Below are positions 31,222-41,999 of a stretch of 64,000 nt of DNA, piece after piece. Made by a program: the position numbers and the translations under genes. The stretch is from Hippasteria phrygiana (Eukaryota > Echinodermata > Asteroidea > Valvatida > Goniasteridae): the NCBI GenBank assembly GCA_037893225.1, contig JAZGUH010000615.1, positions 62,001-126,000 on the forward strand, in the 5' to 3' direction. The notes beneath the pieces are model-generated. The model saw only the letters and a program-made list of their open reading frames with translations, searched no databases and was not told the DNA's origin. Position 1 is the first letter of the stretch. Each line of letters starts with the position of its first letter.

Positions 31222-32611
31222 CCGCAGTCCAGACCACTCGGCCATCGGTCTAAGAGGTTTATCTTACACAACTGGTAGCATTTCTTGCCAGCTACATTCC
31301 GATTCCGAAAAATCAAAAGATGGGAAGGAAAAGTGCCATGAACTCTCAGAAATCCGATTAAATGTCAGTATTATTTTGGAGAGATAACACAAAGTACACC
31401 ATGATCTATCTAATCCTATTAATGTATTTGCACAGGCAGGCGAGGCGATGATACACAGCATTTATCTACTTTGATTGAGATGGGCTTGGTGAGATAATTA
31501 CCCAGTAATTAATTATTGATTTGTAGATAATGCCTGGTATTTATTTATTTACATATTTTGGAGGGCGGGGTGGGGGGGGGGGGGATAATATCCAGTATTT
31601 AATTATGTATTACTTTTTTCGGAGGGGGGGCTGTGTGGGGATAACGCCCAGTATATATTTATTTTATGGCGATGATACCCATTATTTAATAACAATGTAT
31701 ACATGTACAGGTGCGGTGGAACACTTTTAAAAGGGAGGGGGGGGGGGGGGGTGGGGAGTGGGGAGCAGCGCCGGCGCGGCGTGAATTTTAGTCACCACGA
31801 AATGCTGGCTCGTCGGGAGTACTGCGCATGCCCAAGTGAAGATAATTTGGACAGTAACCGGTCACGTGAGAGGGTTAAACCAATAATAGGGAAGAGAAGC
31901 CCAAATTTCATGGCAGTCGGTTATTCATGACACCAGCCGGCTGCTGCCCTTTTCTGTTTTTTTCTTGTACGGAACTGCCAAAAGTGGGGGGAGGGGGTCC
32001 CCCCTCCATGTGCCGCCGCCACTGTACATGTATATTATTTTTGAGGGGTAGCAAAGGTTACCGGTATATTTATTGGGGGATCAGAGAAAATACCCTATTT
32101 ATCTACACATTTCTTGACGTCAGAGAGACCGCCTGAGGGACGGGGGATAATACCCAGTATTTACTTTTTCATTCTTATTTATAATGGGGTAGTTAGTGCA
32201 AGGTAATACCCAGAATGTTATCAATTTTAGACAGCCATCTGGTGAGAAGGGGGAAACAGTATCTATCCATTTATTAATTTAAGTTGGGAGGGGAGATCGT
32301 AAGATAGTACCAAAGATGATTTGATCATATATTTATTCATTTTGTTGGGGGTGTCGGGGGAAGGGGTATAACACCCAGTATTTATTTACAAAATGTATAG
32401 AGAGGGGGGAAAGCAGGGGAAGGGGCCAACACGTAATAGTAGTTTTAGTACTTTTTAAAGATGATGTTGATTGCTGAAAGAAGTCTGAGTCATTTTCTAG
32501 TTTTATGTCGATTGCATATTGTAAAATCAAACAGCCAATTATTTCTGCCATGAAATAACAAAAAAAGTGACTTTTGAGAGCTATTTTTATCAAGTCCCCT
32601 CTAGCACAGCA

Positions 32612-32845
32612 TAGAGAATCCCACAACGACGAGTTTAGCGCCGATCTGCGCACTGCGTTTGAAAACGAGGCGGCTCAGTGTCACAGTAAACAACTTTATG
32701 CTGATCGTGCGCCTGCGCTGCCTTTTATGGCCTGATTAATTCATGTATGAATGAATGTGCTGAAAAGCGTTGTTTTGTTCGCCACTGACATTCTCGCTTT
32801 CAACCCGGAAGTGCGCAGGAGCTAAATAATGTGAAATTCCTCTTT
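32612..32845. mobile_element. MITE family D, copy 2 (inverted relative to copy 1)
   Basis: This is the reverse complement of the 1034-1242 sequence with scattered substitutions and short indels. It interrupts the G-rich degenerate array between 31.5 and 33.9 kb. Confidence 0.65.
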
Positions 32846-33655
32846 TGCCCTCTGGTGCCATTTGTCTAAAAGTCATCGCTGCGGGCAGCAAACAATTCTG
32901 ACGTCTAGGACGAACTCCTCTTTTGTTCCTTGTGCTAAACACAAAAGGGGCGACTTCGAGACAAATAACACCAGCGGGCTTGGGGTACTTGATAAAAATA
33001 CTCACTTTTTTGTTATTTCATGGCAGAAATAATTGGTTGTTTTATTTTACAATATGCAATCCACATAAAACTAAAAAGTGACGCCGACTTCTTTTAGAAA
33101 TCAACATCATCTTAAACCTATTTTTTAACCGTCAGTGACAGGAGATATGAACCAGTAAGCCTACATGTATTTATCGTTTTTTTGGGGAGGCGGAGAGGAG
33201 GATATCAATTACCAGCCTAATGTATTACTTTTATTATTATTATTATTATTCTTCTCTTATTATTATTTTTTTCTTAGGGGGGAGGTTTGAATAAATAATA
33301 CCAATTATTTTTGGCGAAGGCGGAGAACAGTAGGCTATATACGCAATTGTTTTTGTTTTGTTTTGGTTTTTTTTCTTTTTTGGGGGGTTCAGTATTTATT
33401 TATTTATTATTATTTTCTGTTTAATTTATTAATTGATATTTTTGTATTATTAATTATTATTATTATTTTTTTTGGGGGGGGGGGGGGTGCGTGTACCCAC
33501 TATTTATTAATTCCTTTATTTTGGGTGGGGCGGGAGAGTGGGCGGGATAATAACCAGTATTTATTTATTAATATTATTCTTTTTTGGGGGCGTGGAATAT
33601 GACCAGTATTTTGGGGGAGGGGTGGACGGGCACATTTTAAATAGTGTTTATTTAC

Positions 33656-33800
33656 TTTAATTTAATTTAATTTAATTTAATTTAATTTAATTTAATTTAA
33701 TTTAATTTAATTTAATTTAATTTAATTTAATTTAATTTAATTTAATTTAATTTAATTTAATTTAATTTAATTTAATTTAATTTAATTTAATTTAATTTAA
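33656..33800. repeat. Perfect (TTTAA)29 microsatellite
   Basis: 145 bases of uninterrupted TTTAA. Perfect repetition indicates recent expansion. Confidence 0.98.
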
Positions 33801-34485
33801 TGCAATAGGGATAACAGAAGGTATTTATCTATTTATTTATTTATTTATTTAGGGAGGTGGAACAGGGATAATATACGCAATATTTATTTATTTATTTATT
33901 TTTGGGGGCATACTAAAAATACCTTCTTGAAATAATTTTAGGGCAAGAAAAAAATCAGGGCAACCTTCGAACGTAGGGAAAGACGAACAAAACTTGTGGG
34001 ATGTGTATCATCGCTCTACGCTCTACCACTGGTCTTAGCATTTATGGAGGTGTTCTTCTTCAGAGAGATTTATTTTAAACAAATTACTGGAAATAAATGA
34101 GCCACCGACAATTCGAAAACTTGGCAAAAAAATAACACCGCCCTCTTTCTTTTGTTCGGGCACAGTAACCATGCATTCACAGGATATGGTGCAAAATATA
34201 TCGGCATTTTTTCCCCCCAATTTTTAAAAAATTGTTTATTTTAGTTCAATGTTTTGAATTTGTTCCCCACACAATTTTCCATCCACGATTTTTATTTTTT
34301 TGTTATTGAAAAAAAAAAAATTTATGATGCTGGTGGCACAATATTTTTTTTTTTCGGAAAAGGAAATGTGGGGTGATGATGTTTGTGTTGCATTTTAATG
34401 AAATCTGATATGCAAATGTAGTTAACACAGTATCATTTCATTTCAAATAGTCAAAATGTTTTGTAGCATACTCGGGCTTTCAAGC

Positions 34486-34920
34486 AGACCCAGGTGAAAA
34501 AGTAGGAGAATAGTAGGATCAAAATTTAAGGGAAAAAAACAGGACAAAAGTAGGACTTCGGAGGACAAAATCAGAATAAAAGGACTATCAGGAGTAGTTT
34601 TCGTTGATGCTATTACTCACCCATGTCCGCTGCATCACAAGTCCCATTTTGGCATGTTCTGTACTCAAAACACTTACTCCATCATTAACTAAGCTCTTGG
34701 AAGTAAAAGTTGCAGTACTCCTACATCCAAGCCCTTTATTGTGTGATTTTCAAATGACAGTGTGTAACACTGTTATGAAAATTACTCAAGGAGATTTCAT
34801 TTTTCGGGGTTGTGGGACAACAAAAGTAGGAAAAAAAATAGGAATTTCAAGACAAAAGTAGGAAAAGCAGGAGCAAGGTAAAACAAATGAGGAAAAAGTA
34901 GGAAAAGTCAAAATAATTGA
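34486..34920 (-). repeat. Dispersed repeat family G, copy 2 (inverted)
   Basis: AAAAGTAGGA words and AACTAAGCTCTTGGAAG...GCAGTACTCCTACATCCAAGCCC are the reverse complement of copy 1. The pair forms a 10-kb inverted arrangement. Confidence 0.6.
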
Positions 34921-36463
34921 AAGCCTGTATACTACACATGCAGCATCATATCTTCTGATTGCATGACTTCTGTGTACGAGCATTGAAGCAATCACTGCAG
35001 TTTCACACTGTCAGGAAAATGTCTCATCGCACAAGATATACTGTACCTGCCATTGAACAATTTCTAACAAATTTTCAAATTGTATGTTTTATTTTAACTA
35101 AAAACTGTTTTGTCTACTTTGGGCGTCTGCAACATCCCAAAGTCTTTTATCCTTGGATGCTCTTGCATCTTCAAATTTGCACGAAAAGATCCAATCTGTG
35201 AGCACTGAATTATTGTTAATTACAGGCCGTGAATAAATTACCATTTATTGAGTAACTATTTGATAATTAAACATGTCTGCATTTTTTTATTTGATGTCTA
35301 GCTTGAAAGTGCGTAACTTTTGTATTGCTAGAAAAAAAAGCAATCTTTAGCAATTTATTTTTTGGGGTGAAATTCAGATAGCACTGACAGTATATTTTGC
35401 AGAGGGTCAGCCATATTAATCCTAAAACTGTCGATTTAACTGTTTAGAGTTCGGAAGTGTAGCACGTATTTCTGGTTTACGTCCACAATTGTGAGTAGAC
35501 ATTTAAAGTGTGAACCAGTGCATGAATCAGAACAGCAAATGATGCCACACTTTATAGACATCTATGCAACATCTACGCAGAATTCTTCAACATATTTGGA
35601 GAAGTCTTGCAAAACTGTACAAGCCTGTACAAAACTGTACAAGCCGCAGCTTAACGACAAATTAAACTAGAACCCAATGATCAATGGACCTCCATAGAAA
35701 TGACGTCACACCATGTTTACCTCATTGCATTCATACAGCCAGGTGGTGATGGAACAGCACGCTGTGGTATCATGGCATGCATTTCAGTACATACAAGTTG
35801 GATGTCAGTTTTGTCTGTTTTGGTGTACAAATATCAAGACTAACTTTTTTGGTGCCTAATACCAAGTAAAAATAATCCTCAAAATAAGCATCTCTACACA
35901 AAGTACACTCCCTTGGAGCAACCATACACTACCACATAGTAATCTTTCCACATGTTCCCTCTTTGACGAACGTGGTAAAAAGTCTGACATCATTTCTTCA
36001 TAGGTCCATACTGAGTTCACCGTACAGGATGAGTCAAAGAGAACCAAACCCAAATATTTCCCATATTTAGTCACAAAATTATGCGCTTATACTTAATCAG
36101 ATTTGATGGTTTCTTTACGGAAAGAAAGCTAATGAGTTACAATTTTCTGCTAACATGCTTACAAATAATTCATGAAAAGTATCATAAAATTATGGGGAAT
36201 ATTTGAGTTCTGTTATATTTTTTACACACACCCTATATGATAGTACTTTTTTACTCATTGTATGCTTGGTGCTCTCTTGGAACCTCTGAGAAACAAAATT
36301 AAACTGACTACAGTGAGATTCAAAGCCACAGGGTGTCGTGGGTTTATATCCTGCATCAGTCAGATTGGGAATTTCCTCAGTCTGCAACGTCTGCAATCAA
36401 TTTATGAATCGAAAGCTTCCTACACTACGTCAGAAAAGAGCAAAAATCTCTCTTGTAATTTAC

Positions 36464-36677
36464 TTCACTCGTACCCACCGCCATGGCCCAAACAGCATGA
36501 GACGCTGGGAACCTCTGATGTGCTTGACAAATTTTTGTGAAAGAAACGCACAGCATTCTGGGCAGCGTACCATGACCTTTGCGATTTGCAGGCAGCACTG
36601 TGAAAATGTGAAACTTGTTGGCGATATGTGTATACAGACGTTCCCAGCGCCCTGTTTGGGGGGTGGGTACGAGCGAA
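36464..36677. mobile_element. Inverted-repeat element, TTCACTCGTACCCACC termini
   Basis: The left TTCACTCGTACCCACC and right GGTGGGTACGAGCGAA ends are inverted. The subterminal words AGACGCTGGGAAC and ACGTTCCCAGCG also pair. The ORFs crossing it are not genes. Confidence 0.65.
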
Positions 36678-37264
36678 CTAATTTACATCATCCTTGACGC
36701 AAATTCCATCTTCTCGGTGACATATCCACGGATTAAATTTGAGAAAATTACACTTTCCCAGCAAGACTTAGGACAACGAATGATGAACGACTGCCTTAAA
36801 ACATTTGCATATATAGTATGAATAACTTATCCAAGAGTTCAGACAATGCTGTACATGCATCAGGAAATTCAATTTTTAATCCTTTTTTTTATTACGGACA
36901 TCACCTCACTAGCTCTGATGATCAATGAAAGCATGCAATGCTTGAGTGAGAAAGTGTTGAAAAATTGGAAACTGCTCTTCATATCATTATTAAATTTTGT
37001 CTCGAAACATCATTGGCATTTATAAATGTATGTACATTTAAATAATAACCAAACAGCTGCCAAAACTAATTCATAGAGACCAAAGAGGGCAGTATTCCAG
37101 TGTGAAAATATCGTTTATCACATTTTGGAAAGAATCTCTTAAATTTTAAACTCAAAGTCGTAAGTGCACATCCTCCCACTGTAAGTCTCTGAATTTCTCC
37201 TCAATGGTTCACAGAAAGCAGCAAGCACACAGTGATAAGACGACTACTTGAGGAAGGTCAAATT

Positions 37265-37323
37265 TTAATTTACCATCTTGTCCTCTGGAACAGCTGTCGG
37301 GTCAAACGTCGGGGATTCCTTAT
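37265..37323 (-). other. Exon-like segment, - strand (possible terminal exon)
   Basis: On the - strand an excellent acceptor (TTATTTTGTTTTTCAG) precedes a codon-like stretch in phase 1, (D)KESPTFDPTAVPEDKMVN then TAA. GTAAAT after ATG could also be a donor, making it internal. No family recognised and no partner exon found. Confidence 0.3.
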
Positions 37324-37582
37324 CTGAAAAACAAAATAATACAAATTTTTCTTATAAGAAATGATAACACTGCAGTTAAAGATCAAACTTGGCCAACAGA
37401 GAATGCAAATTTTCTGCGACTATTTCTGGGTTGAGCTGGGAAGCTACAAGGTGGTCTTGTGAAGGACAAATAGGCATTTGAATTTTGTACGACATTTGAA
37501 AACAATATTACAAACTCATAACCAAAATACTAATGAAAAATTTGCCTTCAAGTTTTGATCAATCTATCATACAGATTGCTAT

Positions 37583-37660
37583 AGGATAAAGACAGACTAA
37601 AGAGTCTGTGACTAGACAAGTCAGTGCTTGGCACCAATATGTTCAGATAATAAAAAGTGA
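37583..37660. repeat. Dispersed repeat family H, copy 2
   Basis: ATAAAGACAGACTAAAGAGTCTGTGACTAGACAAGTC and GGCACCAATATGTTCAGATAA follow the family order. Confidence 0.6.
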
Positions 37661-37894
37661 TCTTGAGGTCGTGAAACATGTTTGGTCTATGGCTGGGCAA
37701 TACATAGACCTAAATGGAAACCACAAATACTATGGGGAGTCTATTCCAAGCAAAATGTGAAATGTTTCTCATTCCACATTTATAGGCTGTGGCTGATAAA
37801 TACAAAGATTATGATAAAAGAATGGCATCATATACTTCTTTCTTCCCTTAGAAAAATCACGGTTTAAAAATAACCAAGTAAAATAACCTCATCA

Positions 37895-38047
<153 letters not shown>

Positions 38048-38811
38048 TTAAACAATATTAATACAATAACAGGTCCAGTCAATGAGAGACATTATCATGA
38101 TCTTTCACAGTGAAAGATCCCACAGAAAAATATCAGGCATGTGATTCCTAAACGTTTAAATGGTTTCAAAGTTTAGAAATCTTCAGTAAAAAGTTTAGAA
38201 AAAGTTTGAACAAAACCTACACAGCAAAATCTGGACTTGGGTCTTGGTTTGGTGTGACTGAGTATTCATGTTTTTTTGGTCAATACTGATTAAAACCCAA
38301 TGTACTCTTTTTGGAGTACCGAAGTACCGGCAAAAACGGTTTCCCATTTCAATATCACGTTGTTTCAATATTGCGGTAATCATTACCTTTAGGACACCTC
38401 TATTTTTTGTATGAGTTCCGTTCAAAACTGACTTTTGCAGATGACTTTACAGTACCAAAGTGACTTTTGCAGGCTAAAAGCAGTCTTTTTTTCTCAGTTC
38501 AGATTAACTCATGTTTGTTGTAATTTTGAAATGCACTTTCAAAGAAAATGTGACTTTACTGCCTTTTTTTGCAGTCGGAGACATTGCCTTTTTACCCCAT
38601 AATTTCCCTCATAAATCAAAACCCTGCCCTCTTTCCACAAAATTAAGCTTGCTCATATTCAACATGATATCTTAGCGAACTATTTAGATGATTCCAAGTA
38701 CACAGAGTGACTTTGCCTGCCTGTATCATCGCAAAATATTGAGATAGGCCTAAGTTCTAAAATATGAACTGTCTCCTTCGTTCTCTTATGGAAGGGGTCC
38801 TACAGGATGGA

Positions 38812-39232
38812 AAGAATATACTTTAATACTCCCCATCAAAATCGGTCAAGAACAGCAAAATCTTGGAAAATAACCAACCCTCCTTGATAACAACTGTCTA
38901 AACATGTGGCACAACCTGTTATATCAGGATTTATGTCAGCAAAATCTGTAAAAAACTAGGAAGAAATCAACATGTAAGTGAACACTTAGAAGTTAGAGTG
39001 ACTTTACATGGTGCCAAGAATTTCTAACACAGAAAACACAAACTTTCTTTCCCTATTATTAGGCCTATATCATTTATGCCTATATTGCACTAAAAAAATG
39101 TCCCAACAAAATTCTCTAAATTAGAGGTTGTGCCAAGTATTTATACAATTCTGAACACAAATGGATGGTTATTTTCCAAGATTTGGTGTTCCTGACCGAT
39201 TTTTGTGGGGGTATTAAAGTAAAATCTTTCCA
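38812..39232. mobile_element. Palindromic-end element family E, copy 2
   Basis: The left end GGAAAGAATATACTTTAATAC, then ATCGGTCAAGAACAGCAAAATC, is mirrored by TTGGTGTTCCTGACCGATTTT and GTATTAAAGTAAAATCTTTCC at the right. Both ends are intact, so this is the better copy. Confidence 0.65.
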
Positions 39233-39552
39233 AATACAAAATCGCAGAATGTCTACAATTACCATAAATAAATGTCGAAAAAGGATGAAGTGTCCGGCAA
39301 CTGGGCTACGTTACATAGTGTTGTACACAAAATGGCAAACTTACTCATGAATGAATGCATTTGGTGTAATTTTGTGATGCAAAACATGGTGCTTTTTACC
39401 GTTCTTCGGGCCCACAGACTGCTCCTCTTTACCACTGCAATTGCGTCTCATGTTCAACTTATCTTTTGCCACATTTTAGCGACGAAATCATTGAAGTGTA
39501 AAAGTTAGACAAGTAAGTAATTTTAAAACCACATGCATTTTCTTTTTGGCAA

Positions 39553-39653
39553 TAGAGGGCGCGCAACAAATATTTAAAAGTGTGACATGGGTTATTTATG
39601 TCTGTGGACATAATCTATTTTCAAAAGTAGTCGCGCGCCCTCTTTCGGATTTC
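39553..39653. mobile_element. Short MITE with AGAGGGCGCGC termini
   Basis: AGAGGGCGCGC and GCGCGCCCTCT are inverted at about 100 bases, with AT-rich content between. Confidence 0.6.
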
Positions 39654-39993
39654 TTTAAAGTAAAAACTAATTTTCAAGAACTGTTTCCAATCCTTTGATA
39701 ATGTTTCTCTCATTATTAAACATATTCATAGAAGTTAAGCATCAGAACAATGTTTATGCATAAAATACTGACAAATGAAACGTCTTTACTGACAAGGTAA
39801 AAACAAATTAAAGGAACCACTCGATAAAAATAGGGCCATCTTGTTTAAACTTTTTAATGGCGGTCTTTGGCATCGGGCGGGTCCAACGGCCCAAATGAGA
39901 AAGTGACGCCTATTAAAGATACGAATGCTTCCGGCTAGTAAATAAATTAGATAAAGTTTATCAACCTACCTTTTACACACACCTTTCTAGACT

Positions 39994-40001
39994 GACGTCA
40001 G
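39994..40001. promoter_or_regulatory. CRE-like palindrome TGACGTCA
   Basis: A single consensus CREB/ATF site in a mixed-composition stretch. No transcription unit is assigned nearby, so its role is unknown. Confidence 0.2.
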
Positions 40002-41036
40002 GAGACCAGACGTGCAGTGATCATGCATGCATCCACCACAAATACATTCAGACATCATTCGGTTAACAGTTGACTTTCAAAACTTCTCAAGCCCGGGAGG
40101 TGGTCAAATCAATACTGATTTCACTTCATGGTTTACTAGAAATTATATTTTCTTTTCCGCGAAGAAAGTTTGTTAATGAGATGAATTTCAAACTAGAACA
40201 AATGTTGACGAAAGATATTGAGGTTTTTCTGTTTGAAAATTTACTTTGTTAGAGGAAATTAGCTCTTTTCACTTTAAATTTTTCAAAAATGCTGCAGTCA
40301 AAATAAATTCACCTTTAAATTATGCTCTAATTAATAATTTGAATGATTTATTCGAAAATTATCATTCGATGACCTACCTAGCTCTGAGACAGACTTTCAG
40401 AAACAAAATAGGTTATTAAACAAGTTGCTTTTTAAAGCAAAATGTATTTCGACTTTTAAAGTGATTGGTTTATTCGAATTTGTTTCTACATTTCATGTAA
40501 TTTATTATTTGTGATCAGAAATCTGCATTTTGTTTTAAGTCAATGTTTTTTCAAGTTTAACCATGAAGTTCAAGCAGTTCTTAATCAATCACCCATCAGC
40601 CCGAAAACACAACAGCCTACACAGTATGCTTCACTAACTACAAGAAGCGGGGAAAACTAGCCTAACCTGTAGAATATAGGCCTATCCGCAAGTTTTAGGG
40701 GCACGAACCCGACGGAACCTTTAACTTCTGTTTACGGTTCCTAACGAAAAAGGTAGATTATACTCATTAGTTAATACAAAATAGGTTTTTCTCTACTTGC
40801 CATTTAGTACGGCAATTAACGGTCTGAAAGTTAGTTACAGAAAATGCAATGCTCTATTTGTGGGACGTCCACAGACCATATATTGTGTCATCATGTGGCT
40901 GTGATTCAGGGGCATGGCTTGATTGGAGTCAGGGGGGGGGGGGGGATCTTCCTGAAGTAATACATGGAATTACAGGAAAACATATTTTTCTTCTTACATG
41001 TTTTGTTTTCACAAAAACTATTTTTGTATTACTATA

Positions 41037-41401
41037 CAGTATGTCCCAGTACGCATCACTGTACAATGTTTAATTGATCAAGTTCCTTGCCTTAATGAAT
41101 TTCAGTGCTGTGTTATGTAAGCTGTGTAAAATCCTGCATGTTGTAAAAAGGGCAGCGGTTGGGATTGGAATAATTTGCCTGGCTATCAGTCATCATGGCA
41201 AGACCTCAGTTTGTAATAATGCTCAAGGGCAATTGATTCCAATCCCAAACCATTTCAGCCTTTTTTTTCACAACATCCAGGATTTTACACAGCTTACATA
41301 ACACAGCACTTAGTCACAGTGTCCAAAAATGTTGAAATTGACTTCATGGTTTTGTAGTTATTTCAGAAATAGTTAGAGTGACACGTTTTTGGGACATACT
41401 G
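41037..41401. mobile_element. Tc1/mariner-type MITE, 365 bp, TA target
   Basis: CAGTATGTCCCA and TGGGACATACTG are the outer inverted ends, flanked by TA on both sides. A longer inner inverted pair (GCTGTGTTATGTAAGCTGTG and CACAGCTTACATAACACAGC) follows. Termini starting CAGT and TA duplication are typical of Tc1/mariner. Confidence 0.85.
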
Positions 41402-41746
41402 TAGTGGGTGTCTGCATTCCCTCTAAAGAGTTTTTTTAATAATAATTCTTGGTTGCTTTCGAAGTGAATAACTGCTGTACAGTAACAATTTCTGAAAAAG
41501 AACTTTAAGTACCTTCAAACGAGAAATACCAGCCCAACCACAGTGGATAACAAACGCATAAATACTCCAAACAGTATTCATTAATGCAGAAGTTTGAAAA
41601 CCAAACAAATGTTCAAATTTGATGGAATCCCTCTCAAAACCGCACGCATAAATAAAATTATAATACAAAAAAATAGATACCATCTGCAAATTGACTTTAG
41701 GCCCATCCGCACGGGGAAAAACCCCAGAAAGTTGATTTAAGCAAGC

Positions 41747-41763
41747 CCCCCCCCCCCCCCCCC
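41747..41763. repeat. Poly-C tract
   Basis: 17 or more C. The - strand open frame through it encodes a poly-Gly stretch and is not a gene. Confidence 0.9.
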
Positions 41764-41999
41764 ACCAAAAAAATAAAATACAGAACTCCGATGGCTCAGC
41801 GAGGTTTTTACTTCCCCAAATAATAATGAGTCTAAGCTCCCACGAAAATTCCAGAAAACAAATGAATATGCACGTCCTTTGAAGTTGATATTTTGACTTG
41901 GGCAACAATGACTTATAAGAAACACGATTCAACATACCAAAAAAATATACTTCACGTTGATGAGTCCTCATCAATTATCCAATTTATTTTACACTTCGA

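Larger units (their letters stand above)
31515..33910. repeat. Degenerate array of 'GATAATACCCAGTATTTATTTATT + G-tract' units
   Basis: Units of roughly 60-100 bases alternate a G-run (GGGGGAGG-like), a GATAAYRCCCAGTATTTA word and a TTTATTTATT stretch. At least twelve such words lie between 31527 and 33895, interrupted by MITE D copy 2. No coding potential. Potential G-quadruplex on + strand. Confidence 0.7.

Noticed and set aside
41423..41974. 183-codon - strand frame
   Set aside because: It crosses a poly-C tract (poly-Gly) and AT-rich DNA, with no domain or splice logic.
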